NCBI RefSeq assembly: GCF_000018865.1
Contig: NC_010175.1
Span: 1 to 64,000, forward strand
Reading direction: 5' to 3'
From: Chloroflexus aurantiacus J-10-fl
GTDB taxonomy: Bacteria > Chloroflexota > Chloroflexia > Chloroflexales > Chloroflexaceae
DNA: 64,000 nucleotides
Both the position numbers and the translations under genes were made by a program. Shown in pieces: positions 17,398 through 26,712 of this stretch (position 1 is the first letter of the stretch; each line of letters begins with the position of its first letter). Below the pieces are notes generated by a model. It did no database searches, was not told the DNA's origin, and saw only the letters and a program-made list of their open reading frames with translations.

Positions 17398-18450
17398 ATG
17401 GCGCAAACCATTTCACCAACCGCTGATCGTCGTCCCGCCTGGCGGATATGGCTGCTGGTAGTTGGCGGAGCCGCAGTCTGGTTGATTGCGTATAACCTGA
17501 TACAACCGCTGGCAAACTGGCTCACCTTCCAGGTCATTGGTCTACAAGAGGGTTCCCATCTGGGTGAGGCAGTTGCCTTCTTTCTGTACGATGTGCCGAA
17601 AATCCTTTTACTCTTGAGCGGTATGATCTTTCTGATCAGCACGATTCGCTCGTTCTTCAGCCCGGAACGCACCCGCGAGTTACTGGGAGGTAAGCGGGAA
17701 GGGGTTGGTAATATCCTGGCAGCCGGTCTCGGTGTACTGACTCCATTTTGTTCATGTTCGGCGGTACCGCTCTTCATCGGTTTTGTTGAGGCCGGCATTC
17801 CGCTTGGGGTCACCTTTTCCTTTCTGATTGCCGCGCCAATGGTGAACGAGGTGGCGCTGGTCATGCTCTTCGGCTTGTTTGGCTGGCAGGTCGCTCTCCT
17901 CTATCTGGTAGCCGGGATGAGTGTCGCTATTCTGGCCGGGATTGTGATCGGACGCCTGCATCTCGAACGGTATGTCGAAGACTTTGTCTGGCAGATTAAA
18001 GGGGGCAACGGTACGGTTGCGCTGGCTACGCCAACGTGGCCAGACCGGTTTGCCATAGCCTGGGCGAACACACGTGAGATTGTCGGGAAGGTCTGGCTCT
18101 TCGTCGTGCTTGGGATTGCGGTTGGAGCCGGCATTCACGGTTACGTTCCCGAAGATGCGCTGGCCGGCATCCTGGGCCGTGAAGCGTGGTGGTCGGTGCC
18201 GATGGGAGTTTTGCTTGGCGTTCCGCTGTACTCGAACGCCGCCGGTGTCATTCCGGTCGTCCAGGCCCTGATGGCGAAAGGGGCCGCTCTCGGCACGGTG
18301 CTGGCCTTTATGATGTCTGTAGTAGCGCTAAGCCTGCCAGAGCTGATCATTTTGCGACGTGTGCTCAAGCTACCGCTGATCGCGACGTTTGTCGGTGTCG
18401 TGGCCAGCGGGATCATCCTGGTCGGCTATCTGTTCAACCTGATGATGTGA
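17398..18450 (+). CDS. ArsP-family permease (PF03773/DUF318)
   Basis: Polytopic membrane permease of the family that includes ArsP, an exporter of trivalent organoarsenicals; other members handle unknown substrates. The ATG at 17398 follows GGAG by nine bases (ATG 17383 is an alternative); the product is 350 aa. The family signature TPFCSCSAVPLFIGFVEAG lies near residue 117, with paired cysteines proposed to act in substrate transfer. It is repeated in looser form as VPLYSNAAGVIPVVQALMAKG in the second half. About eight to ten hydrophobic helices are visible. Its place behind arsR-trx supports arsenic or metalloid export; no arsM methylase is seen nearby. Confidence 0.85.
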   Translation: MAQTISPTADRRPAWRIWLLVVGGAAVWLIAYNLIQPLANWLTFQVIGLQEGSHLGEAVAFFLYDVPKILLLLSGMIFLISTIRSFFSPERTRELLGGKREGVGNILAAGLGVLTPFCSCSAVPLFIGFVEAGIPLGVTFSFLIAAPMVNEVALVMLFGLFGWQVALLYLVAGMSVAILAGIVIGRLHLERYVEDFVWQIKGGNGTVALATPTWPDRFAIAWANTREIVGKVWLFVVLGIAVGAGIHGYVPEDALAGILGREAWWSVPMGVLLGVPLYSNAAGVIPVVQALMAKGAALGTVLAFMMSVVALSLPELIILRRVLKLPLIATFVGVVASGIILVGYLFNLMM

Positions 18451-18462
18451 TCGTAATATAGC

Positions 18463-18495
18463 GATAGAGAGGCGTGGCTATCACGCTTCTCTATT
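18463..18495. terminator. Shared hairpin between convergent genes
   Basis: Stem ATAGAGAGGCGTG / CACGCTTCTCTAT (13 bp with one G-T wobble) and loop GCTAT. It lies just after the permease stop and touches the stop of the convergent 18495-18875 gene, so it probably ends both transcripts. Confidence 0.65.
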
Positions 18496-18875
18496 CACTC
18501 TTGAAGACCTCGCACAAACCAGAATATTCCTACCGACAGGGCAATACCGAGCAGTGAAATCGGCCAGAGATCGCCAAGCGGAATCATGCTCACGGCTATC
18601 GCAAGATGGATAGCGGCTAACACCATCAGCAAAATCCGTGCCCAGGGTCGGTTGTTCCACAAGCCGATAGCCGCAACGATCAACACAACCGCAAACAGGA
18701 TGATCGGCACACTAAAGATGATCGCCAGAAATGCCGCCAACCCACCCAGTCCAACTTCCGAATAGTTGACTAAGCCAAAAAAGATGAGTAATGCACCAAA
18801 TGCGCAAAGCAGGCCACCATAACCACCGGCAATAATTGACAGTATCTGCCGTCGGCCAAACTGGCTACCGGACAT
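18495..18875 (-). CDS. Small four-helix membrane protein, unknown function
   Basis: Product of 126 aa with four hydrophobic segments (about 14-35, 45-70, 80-100 and 105-122) joined by short loops, and NRPWAR between helices 2 and 3. Such proteins are common and poorly characterised in Chloroflexi. An ATG start is present, but the upstream bases TACCAGGAGGGTATATG (read on the minus strand) give a strong AGGAGG site seven bases away, which supports a real gene. It converges on the ArsP-family permease; no functional link is evident. Confidence 0.7.
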   Translation of the reverse strand: MSGSQFGRRQILSIIAGGYGGLLCAFGALLIFFGLVNYSEVGLGGLAAFLAIIFSVPIILFAVVLIVAAIGLWNNRPWARILLMVLAAIHLAIAVSMIPLGDLWPISLLGIALSVGIFWFVRGLQE

Positions 18876-19473
18876 ATACCCTCCTGGTATGGTCTGATTA
18901 CGAGCATTTGGTTGTTATTATATTCACAGCACATCTTATATCAAGACTCATGCAGCTCGCATTCTACGTTCGCTGAATTTCACGGGATATCCTCCCGATG
19001 GATCTGGCATCGTCACATGCATCAGGGCAAGGCGTTGAGCTGGAATGGCTTGCAGGGATCGATAGCGATCAGGAGTCTGGCACGTACCACACACATCCGG
19101 TGTGGAGAGTAGCGAAGCATGGTTTTCGCACATCAAAACTACGACACGGGCATCGCCAGACCCAAAAAGAATCTAACAGAGTTCCATGCCACACGGATGT
19201 ATGGACAGACACCTGCGTATTACGTTAACGTGCAATTCCAGAACGACTAACAGAAGCCTGTCTTATGTCAAATTCCAACTAACACTGGGCATGATTCAGG
19301 TTGTCAGCTCGGTGCAGGAATGATGCCGTGTTAGTGCCGGTGCAGGCATTCTGACCGGTTCACCGCATCCGCGCTCAGATGCGACGTCAGGGTGATGAGC
19401 GGCAAGCGTGGTACGCTAGTCCTACGACCGGCAGGGGTATACGACACGCCCCCATCCGCTCTCGCGCCCTGCG
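18876..19473. other. Gene-free stretch
   Basis: About 600 bases with only short unrelated frames. No recognisable protein, RNA or repeat unit is seen, except that the short motif around 19431-19452 (GGCAGGGGTATACGACACGC) is loosely repeated at 19562-19580. It leads into the decayed mobile-element region. Confidence 0.5.
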
Positions 19474-19929
19474 CTCTGCATTACCTATAAGTCACCCAGC
19501 AGCTAGTATGATGCATCGGTCGTGTCACAGGCCAGCAGGGATCACCCTGACCGCGCCCGATAGGGGTACACGGCCGTGCGCCCCTACCAATACTGATGTG
19601 GGATGATGTCACCATCCACAGGACGACAATTATCACCGGCTGGTACCCAGTGATGCCCGCTCAGGGTGTAGTAGCGCCCAGGGCAGGTATGAGCGCCCAG
19701 CGGGAAAGCGTCCAGCCCTGCCCTATCCGGCACGGCGCCACCGTCCGCCACCATGGTCACCATCCGGATTCCGTCAGTGCGCTCTGCGGCAACGGTCGGG
19801 ATGAACCGGACACCTCCGGCATCACGACCGCGCTGGTGCCATGCAATGATGACTAGGCGAGCGCAGGCTGCGATACTCCCTGATGAGCAACGCAGATGAC
19901 AACTATAGCGTTATAGGTAATGCATAGGG
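19474..19929. mobile_element. Non-autonomous element A bounded by GCATTACC inverted repeats (456 bp)
   Basis: Left end CTCTGCATTACCTATAA (19474-19490), right end TTATAGGTAATGCATAG (19911-19927). The same inverted ends bound element B (which holds a transposase relic) and element C at 40.6-41.07 kb. There is no credible gene inside. Its right end cuts the IS5-like transposase fragment that follows, which suggests insertion there. Confidence 0.65.
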
Positions 19930-20117
19930 CTGCGGGAGCGAGCCTGCCATTGGCAGCCCGTGCAGAGGACGAAGCAGATGGCATCCATCGCCTGGCGATC
20001 AGGCATCCGCGGGCGTCATCCCTTGGGGTACGTCCGCTTAGGCGGAAGGAGGGGCTCGATGCGTGACCACAGCTCGTTGGGAATGCGCCACCCACCGTCA
20101 ACCGGTTGCTCACTCAT
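19915..20117 (-). pseudogene. N-terminal fragment of an IS5-family-like transposase
   Basis: Starting at ATG 20117 behind GGAGGAGG, the minus strand reads MSEQPVDGGWRIPNELWSRI and EPLLPPKRTYPKG, then a TGA. The same frame goes on RPRMPDRQAMDAICFVLCTG and CQWQARS before running into the GCATTACC end of element A. This is the N-terminal domain of IS5-type transposases (usual form: LPPKRTYPKGGRPRMPDR... GCQWNAL). The catalytic part is absent. One stop codon, truncation and a good ribosome binding site together indicate a recently decayed copy. Confidence 0.75.
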
Positions 20118-20214
20118 TTGCCTCCTCCATAGGTTCATCTACGATACGATGATAATACCATATGTTTTCGGATAGGTTCTTAATACGCAGTGCTGCTCAA
20201 AAGTACGTCACAAC

Positions 20215-20499
<285 letters not shown>

Positions 20500-20500
<1 letters not shown>

Positions 20501-20915
20501 CAACGGGGAGCTATACCACACCCACAGCTCGGACAAGTTAACGCTTGCAGATAGCAATAGCCCCTTAACCACAGTGCACTGCGCACATCTCAAAACGGTC
20601 AACCATCGGTGTTTACTGCGGTGTAAGGGCTGCGTAGTACCCTATTGCACCGAGTTTGAACATGAGCCTCCGTTGTTTTAGCACGTAAAGAAGCGCCGCG
20701 AATTGCTCGTCTCCGGCATGATCGTGTATAATCCATAGCATTGTCGCAATCGCTGTATATCATCAACGTCTGATTGTACCTGTTTCCTGATCGGGGCGAC
20801 GTCGCAGGCTTGCACCTGTGCGCTGTACATCTGGCGCGAACAGGACGGTGATACTGCGTTTCGTTGCTGATGATACGTGTTTCGCATACCAGTGTAAACA
20901 GGGAGGACTCTCAGT
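20500..20915. other. Gene-free stretch
   Basis: A 109-aa frame covers the first part, but only its beginning (the pseudogene tail) resembles a protein; the rest has no recognised pattern. Nothing else is seen up to the methyltransferase ribosome binding site GGGAGG at 20900. Confidence 0.5.
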
Positions 20916-21719
20916 ATGGAACCGTCTGGCGCAGTCGAACTATCCCCTTCGGAAACGCCAAATGCCGCCCGTATCTACAGTTATACTCTGGGCGGTTCGT
21001 ACTATCTGCCGGTTGACAGGGCAGCCGCGGAGTACATGTTCTCGCTCGTGCCTTCCACCCCAAAATGGGTGCGTATGCTGCGCAGTTTTCTCCAGCACGC
21101 CGCCCGTCGTCTTTGGGCGGAAGGATTGACCCATTTCATCGACTTCGCTTCTGGTCTGCCGACCGACGATCACATTCATCACGTGCTTCCAGATGCGCGT
21201 GTGGTTTATTCCGACCTGGATCCCGAAACGTACAACCTGGCGCGGCAACTGGTTGAACATCTTCCGAATGTATTGTATTTGAGGCATGATGTGCGCGAGG
21301 CACGGGTGCTGCTCGATTCGCCGGAGGTGCAGAATTTTCTGGGAGGTGAGCGGCGGGTGGCATTCGGGTTGAACGGTATCACCGTCTTTCTCTCTCCTGA
21401 CGAGATTTCACACCTCTTCCATGATCTCTATGAGTGGGCAGCGCCAGGCTCCCGTCTTTACATCACCTACGAAACCAAAATGCCAGGGCTAATGACTCCG
21501 CGTATGGAACAGTTTATCGACATGTTCCGTCAGGCAGGATCACCCTTCTGGCTCTATTCGCTAGAGGAGTGCATCGCGCTCAGTCGACCGTGGCAGATCC
21601 CACCAACGGGATTAATGCCGTTGCACGAGTTCCTTGGGCTTCCCGCCGACTACATCACCGAATCGGATCAGGAAGGCGTCGGGTTGCAGTTCTACGCTGC
21701 GATCCTTACCAAGCCATAG
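20916..21719 (+). CDS. S-adenosylmethionine-dependent methyltransferase, DUF574/Methyltransf_19 family
   Basis: A 267-aa protein with the N-terminal family signature NAARIYSYTLGGSYYLPVDR, a class I SAM-binding fold (FIDFASGLPTDDHIHHV as motif I, VVYSDLDPETYNLARQL as the acidic motif II loop) and LNGITVFLSPDEISHLFHDL further on. The GGGAGG site before ATG 20916 supports the start. This family is abundant in actinomycetes and scattered in Chloroflexi; substrates are generally unknown. It is the only intact gene between 18.9 and 23.5 kb, an island of decayed mobile elements, so it could be acquired cargo. Confidence 0.85.
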   Translation: MEPSGAVELSPSETPNAARIYSYTLGGSYYLPVDRAAAEYMFSLVPSTPKWVRMLRSFLQHAARRLWAEGLTHFIDFASGLPTDDHIHHVLPDARVVYSDLDPETYNLARQLVEHLPNVLYLRHDVREARVLLDSPEVQNFLGGERRVAFGLNGITVFLSPDEISHLFHDLYEWAAPGSRLYITYETKMPGLMTPRMEQFIDMFRQAGSPFWLYSLEECIALSRPWQIPPTGLMPLHEFLGLPADYITESDQEGVGLQFYAAILTKP

Positions 21720-21935
21720 AGACGTTCATATCGGGCGAGCAGGGTGGAGGAAGCGCGGTCGTCACAGGGAAGAGTTTCTCGGCTGGTTCCTGCGTGCCAT
21801 TTCCTGTTCCAGGAGTGATGACACCTTATCTCCCCCTTCTCCCATTCAAGAACAGACAGAACATATGAACCAATGCAACTTCTGTAGCATCGAAACGCCC
21901 CAGCAAAGACAGATGCTCCCCTCTCCCCCCAGCGG

Positions 21936-23100
21936 CTATGCATTACCCATAACTCGGACCCACGTGCGGGTTGTGGTAATCGTATGAGGAGCAATCAACC
22001 AGGAGGCAGCGTGACACGACGATGCCATCGTGGACTGCGCACGATGCGATACGCTCGATGAGGTGATACCCGCAGGAATCGGCGTCTAATTCGCCTAGTC
22101 GAGGCGGTGGCTGCGCAGCCGACCGCCAGCGTGCCGCAGGCGTGCGTGAGCCGGGCAACCACCAACGGGGCCTATCGGCTATGGCGTTCGGATTGGGGTA
22201 GTCCAGCGGCGATTCGGGCGACGCATTGACACGTGACGACGGAACGTGTGCGAGCACATCCGATGATTCTGGTCATCCAGGTACGACTGAGCTGAACGTC
22301 ACCCAACATCCGACTACCCAAGGTCTGGGGCTGTTAGACAATGCAAGCCAGGTATCTGTGGCAGGCCATCCGCCAGCATCCGGCGTGAGGGCACGTTACC
22401 ATTCCGATGCAGCGCACAGATAACCAGCCACTACGTCAGGCACCATCACCGTGCGCACGATACCGCTGACCATCCTTCCCCTGCGACAGCAGTGGCAGCG
22501 GTCCTCGTTATCGTCGCTTCCGCTGCACAGTATCCAGGCAGAAGAGGAGAGTCTACCTCCTGAGGCAACCCCTGTGTGCTGGTTGTCGATCACCACGCTA
22601 CCGGTCACCACACTAGCCGAGGCATGCCAGTGCATCCTCTGGTACCGTCATCGGTGGGTGGTAGAGCGGTATCACGTCGTCCTGAAAAGCGGGTGTCGGC
22701 TGGATGAACTGCAACTGGAAGACGCAGACCGGATTCAGCGAGACCTGGCGACCTAGTGCATCGTCGCGTGACGCTTGCTGTGGCTCACATATGAGGCACG
22801 GCAGAATCCCACTGCCTCGTGTTAGATCGCCCTGGATCCGCACGAGTGGCAAGCACGCTCTTTTATCCACCACACTACCCCGATCCTATCGGCCACGCCA
22901 CCGACACTGAGTGACGCGGTACGATGGATTGCCCACCTGGGCGGGTTCCTGGGGCGAATACACGATGGAGAGCCGGGCGTGACGACGATCTGGCACGGGC
23001 TGCCGGGCTGCGTCGTCTGCACTACATCGCCGATCGCTGGCAACTCCTGTACGCAACCCCACCTGCCGCTGGTGACACGTGACATATGAGTAATGCATAG
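21936..23100 (+). mobile_element. Decayed IS4-family (Tn5/IS50-like) insertion sequence, element B
   Basis: Ends are CTATGCATTACCCATAA (21936-21952) and the inverted ATGAGTAATGCATAG (23086-23100); the flanks AGCGG and CCGCT extend the inverted repeat. The 1165-bp interior encodes on the plus strand the remains of a Tn5-type transposase (see pseudogene entry). Elements A and C have the same ends and are probably internally deleted or replaced relatives. Confidence 0.75.
22079..23085 (+). pseudogene. Tn5-like (IS4 family) transposase remnant
   Basis: Pieces in several frames line up with Tn5/IS50-type transposases. RLIRLVEAVAAQPTASVPQA comes first, then ATTNGAYRLWRSDWGSPAAI (here followed by a stop codon), then RAHPMILVIQ, then TTELNVTQHPTTQGLGLLDN (catalytic Asp region, with a frameshift). 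The YREK-like block WYRHRWVVERYHVVLKSGCR and LDELQLEDADRIQRDLAT carries the catalytic Glu and ends at a TAG. The C-terminal LGGFLGRIHDGEPGVTTIWH and LHYIADRWQLLYATPP follow. Multiple stops and shifts make it non-functional. Confidence 0.8.
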
Positions 23101-23545
23101 CCCGCTAGGGGCGGGGATCACCAATACCGGATAGCATTCGCTGTCGTGCTCTGGTTCAAGGTTGCACGACTCCGTTTGCAGCAGGTACGGAGGGCGGTAG
23201 CAGGTAAGAGCCAGCCAGCGACTCGCGCTCCCAGCGCTTTCAGATGAGCCAGTCAGCGGCGCATACTCCCACCGCTCCCAGATTTGATATTGCCGCTCGC
23301 GCCCACGAGCGCCAGATTCGATCACACAGCATCTGGGTGTCAGCACTGCCGCACTCTCTGGCGGGCAGAACAGCACGGATGGGGCAGGTTTCAGCACCGC
23401 GCTCGCTATCTTCAGGCAGACCTTCCCGAAGATTATCAACGATGCATGTGCCGAATGTCCACCAACAGTTACGATCTCTTTCTGTATCAGGCAAGAGGCA
23501 AATGATATGATCGCTTTGTCACAAAGAATGGCATAGTGACGAGTT
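23101..23545. other. Gene-free stretch upstream of the sensor operon
   Basis: Frames of 80-200 aa exist on both strands but show biased, low-complexity composition and match no pattern I recognise. The lipoprotein gene at 23546 has no strong ribosome binding site (only GACGAG, about seven bases upstream), and no clear promoter is visible. Confidence 0.45.
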
Positions 23546-24463
23546 ATGAAATATTATCTGTTCATCATCTTTATCATACTGCTTGGGATCAGTGGTTGCC
23601 AGCGCACGACAACCTCTCTCATCCAGCTTGACGATCTGCAACCACTGCCAATGCCCACGCCGGTAACGTCACCACCCCTGCGGGTATCGGTGGCATCGGT
23701 CATTTCAGCCCAGGGAACGGTGCAGAGCTACCAACCGTTGCTCGATTACCTGAGCGCCCGGCTTGGCCGTGAAGTAACCTTGATTCAGCGCCGTACCTAC
23801 ACCGAAACGAACGAGTTGATCGGGCGCAATGAAGTCGATGTTGCGTTTGTCTGCACCAGTGCCTACATTGATGGACGTGACCGCTACGGGATGAGTCTGC
23901 TGGTTGCTCCCCAGGTCAACGGTGAAACAACGTACCATTCGCTCCTGATTGTACCGACGGATAGCCCGGCCCGTTCTATGGCCGATCTGCGTGGTAAGGT
24001 CTTTGCCTTTACTGATCCAACGTCGTTTAGCGGGCGCGTCTACCCAACGGCCCTGGTGCAAGAGCTGGGTGATAGTCCAGAGAGCTTTTTCCAGGATACG
24101 TTCTTCACCTACAGTCACGACGCGGCAATCGAAGCAGTGGCTAACGGCCTCGCCGATGGTGCCGCCGTTGATAGTCTGGTGTTCCACTTTGCCCTATCCC
24201 GGCATCCCGAACTACGTGAGCAGGTAAAAGTGATCCACACCTCACCGCCGTTCGGCATTCCACCGGTTGTGGTTGGACCGGGAGTCCGGCCTCAGTTGCG
24301 TGCTGAGCTGCAAAATATTCTGCTGGGCATGGCTGACGATCCTTCACCCCTGGCCCAAACTGCCTTGGAGTCGTTAGGCATTGATCGCTTCGTCATGATT
24401 GACGATGCAGCCTACGCCAGTGCCCGGCTACTACGCTCACAAGTAGGACCGGTATCGCCATGA
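23546..24463 (+). CDS. PhnD-like periplasmic-binding lipoprotein, sensor component
   Basis: Product of 305 aa with a lipoprotein signal (MKYYLFIIFIILLGISGC, lipobox Cys18), so it is anchored at the outer face of the membrane. The body reads as a PhnD/phosphonate-type solute-binding fold: LRVSVASVISAQGTVQSYQP, LLDYLSARLGREV, VDVAFVCTSAYIDGR, DLRGKVFAFTDPTSFSGR. Its stop overlaps the start of the histidine kinase (ATGA), so it belongs to a three-component sensor. In enteric TtrS the same PhnD-like domain is fused to the kinase and senses tetrathionate. Here the two parts are separate proteins. The ligand is inferred from the adjacent ttr-like genes. Confidence 0.85.
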   Translation: MKYYLFIIFIILLGISGCQRTTTSLIQLDDLQPLPMPTPVTSPPLRVSVASVISAQGTVQSYQPLLDYLSARLGREVTLIQRRTYTETNELIGRNEVDVAFVCTSAYIDGRDRYGMSLLVAPQVNGETTYHSLLIVPTDSPARSMADLRGKVFAFTDPTSFSGRVYPTALVQELGDSPESFFQDTFFTYSHDAAIEAVANGLADGAAVDSLVFHFALSRHPELREQVKVIHTSPPFGIPPVVVGPGVRPQLRAELQNILLGMADDPSPLAQTALESLGIDRFVMIDDAAYASARLLRSQVGPVSP

Positions 24464-25935
24464 ACGCAGGGTTCTTGCCACATCAGGTTGTACGATGGGC
24501 GACAACGCTATGGCAGATTGTCGGCTCGGTAAATATTCGCGCCAAAATTCTGGGTATTGTACTGGGACTGGTAGTCTTGATGGGTGTGGCTGCTACCATC
24601 GAAGTACGGACACTGCTGGAGCATACCCTCACTGTGCAAACGCACGAACGGTCAATTGCCATTGCCCGCGACGTTGCCGCCCGCTCTACCGATTTGGTAC
24701 TGATGCGCGATTATTACAGACTCTTCCGCTTGTTGCAAGACACTCAGGAGAATAACCCTGATCTACGCTACGCTTTCATCATTGATTCAGAGGGCACGAT
24801 TGTCGCTCACACTTTTGGCAGCGGCTTTCCGGTCGGTTTGCGCGATGCCAACACGGTAACAGCGCAAGAACATCATCGCAGTGTGCTGCTGGCAACGAAT
24901 GAAGGTGATATTTGGGATACGGCGGTGCCCATGTTCGACGGTCGTGCCGGTATCGCCCGAGTCGGCCTCTCGCTGGCCGCCCGTGAACAGACAGTCGCTG
25001 CCGTCACCGGGCAGTTGTTAATCACCACCATTATGGCGGCAGCTATCGGCATCACTGCCGCAGCGTTTCTAACCTGGCTTCTGACCAGGCCCATCTTACA
25101 ACTGGTAGCGCTCACTAAGGCGGTTGCGCTCGGTGATTTCAGTCAGCGTGCCCGACGTTGGGCCAACGATGAAATTGGGCAGCTCACCGATGCGTTTAAC
25201 GCGATGAGTGAGGCGCTGGCGCAGGCTGAGCGTGAACGGGCCGAACGTGAACATCTACGTGCTCAGTATGTCACGCAAATTATTACCGCTCAGGAAGAGG
25301 AACGCAAGCGGATCGCCCGTGAACTGCACGATAGCACCAGTCAGGCTCTGACCTCATTGCTGGTCGGCTTACGCTCACTCGCCGACCGCCACCGCTCGCC
25401 GGAGATTGCGCAACAGGTAGATGATCTGCGGAGCATCGTCGGGCAAATTCTCAACGATCTCCATGCACTGGCCCGGCAACTACGGCCAAGCGTGCTTGAC
25501 GATCTGGGATTGGCGGCTGCCTTGCAACGGTATGTAGCCGAGTGTCGTGCTCGCAGTGGTTTGATCATTGATCTGGCACTACCGGGGTTAGATGATTTCC
25601 GCCTCGATCCGGTGGTAGAGACAGCACTATACCGGATTGTACAAGAGGGATTAACGAACATCATCCGACATGCCCACGCGAGCACCGCCAGCGTCGTGAT
25701 TGAACGTCGTGCTGATCGAGTGCGTGCGATCATTGAGGATGACGGATGTGGTTTTGATCCGAATGCCCTGCACGGTGACGGTCATCTGGGATTGAACGGC
25801 ATCCGTGAACGGGCAGCGCTTTTGAACGGCCAGCTCATCATCGAGTCGTCTCCCGGTAGTGGCACCACGTTGTACGTGGAAATTCCTTTAACGACCAGGC
25901 ATGAGGAGTGCTATGAGCAGCATTCTCTTAGTTGA
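24460..25935 (+). CDS. NarX-type sensor histidine kinase (TtrS-like partner)
   Basis: A 491-aa membrane kinase. A first helix (about 27-48) and a second (about 185-210) enclose an extracytoplasmic sensor of about 135 residues with LRYAFIIDSEGTIVAHTFG, a single Cache/PAS-like fold. A HAMP segment (TRPILQLVALTKAVALGDFS) and a coiled coil follow. The HisKA_3 box EEERKRIARELHDSTSQALT carries the phosphorylated His, and the HATPase has DDGCGFDP and GHLGLNGIRERA. It overlaps the lipoprotein gene by four bases and the response-regulator gene by 23, so the three are translated together. Confidence 0.92.
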   Translation: MNAGFLPHQVVRWATTLWQIVGSVNIRAKILGIVLGLVVLMGVAATIEVRTLLEHTLTVQTHERSIAIARDVAARSTDLVLMRDYYRLFRLLQDTQENNPDLRYAFIIDSEGTIVAHTFGSGFPVGLRDANTVTAQEHHRSVLLATNEGDIWDTAVPMFDGRAGIARVGLSLAAREQTVAAVTGQLLITTIMAAAIGITAAAFLTWLLTRPILQLVALTKAVALGDFSQRARRWANDEIGQLTDAFNAMSEALAQAERERAEREHLRAQYVTQIITAQEEERKRIARELHDSTSQALTSLLVGLRSLADRHRSPEIAQQVDDLRSIVGQILNDLHALARQLRPSVLDDLGLAAALQRYVAECRARSGLIIDLALPGLDDFRLDPVVETALYRIVQEGLTNIIRHAHASTASVVIERRADRVRAIIEDDGCGFDPNALHGDGHLGLNGIRERAALLNGQLIIESSPGSGTTLYVEIPLTTRHEECYEQHSLS

Positions 25936-26554
25936 TGATCACGCTGTGCTGCGTGCCGGTTTACGGCTTCTGCTCGACGGGCAACCCGATCTGCGCGTTA
26001 TCGGCGAGGCGGAAGATGTACGGACAGCCGTGGTGCAGGCCACTACTCTGCAGCCCGACCTGATCCTGCTCGATCTCAGCCTGACCGGGAGCAGTGGTCT
26101 GGCAGCCATTCCAGCCTTACGCGCAGTAGCTCCGCACAGTCGCATCCTGGTGCTTACCATGCACGATGACGAAGGGTACGTGCGACAGGCTCTGGCTGCC
26201 GGTGCCAACGGCTATGTTCTGAAGCGTGCCGCTGACGCCGAACTGATTGCGGCGATTCGGGCAGTTCTACGCGGGGAACTTTACATCCATCCAGCGCTAA
26301 CCCGTCAGTTACTAGAGGATTTGCTTCCACAGACACCGGCTCTGAATCCCTGGGAAAGTCTGAGCGAGCGCGAACGCGAGGTTCTCTTGCTGGTCGCCCG
26401 TGGCTACACTGCCGCCGAGATTGCCGAACAATTGAGCCTCAGTCCCAAAACGGTCGAAACCTATCGCACCCGTGGCATGGAGAAACTTGGCCTGCGCTCG
26501 CGCGCCGCGCTGGTGCAGTACGCACTCAACCATAACCTGTTGACACCGACCTGA
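25913..26554 (+). CDS. NarL/FixJ-family response regulator (TtrR-like)
   Basis: A 213-aa two-domain regulator. The ATG at 25913 follows AGGAG by four bases, inside the kinase gene. The receiver domain has the acidic pair LLVDDHAVLRAG, phospho-acceptor Asp in PDLILLDLSLTG, and conserved Lys in NGYVLKRA. The LuxR-type HTH is LSEREREVLLLVARGYTAAE, then IAEQLSLSPKTVETY. It ends the sensor operon. The next gene, 158 bases downstream, starts the ttr-like operon, which is the likely target. Confidence 0.93.
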   Translation: MSSILLVDDHAVLRAGLRLLLDGQPDLRVIGEAEDVRTAVVQATTLQPDLILLDLSLTGSSGLAAIPALRAVAPHSRILVLTMHDDEGYVRQALAAGANGYVLKRAADAELIAAIRAVLRGELYIHPALTRQLLEDLLPQTPALNPWESLSEREREVLLLVARGYTAAEIAEQLSLSPKTVETYRTRGMEKLGLRSRAALVQYALNHNLLTPT

Positions 26555-26712
26555 TCCGGTTGCAAGCGGACAATGGCTGTCGGGAAAATCCTGACACAAG
26601 CCGATCAATAACCTGACTTTTCCTGCTACCGGTGGCACCGGCACAGATGTAAAGTGGGATTAGCGGGAATGCCGTAGATAAGCAATCCGCATTAGTACAA
26701 GGAGCCTGGACT

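Noticed and set aside
19930-20117. Second selenoprotein at the TGA inside the IS5-like fragment
   Set aside because: The gene is truncated and the expected residue at that point is Gly, so this is decay.
22822-23439. 205-aa minus-strand frame
   Set aside because: It crosses the end of element B, opposite the transposase remains, and has no known pattern.
24495-24755. 86-aa frame inside the histidine kinase gene
   Set aside because: Alternate-frame shadow of a well supported gene.
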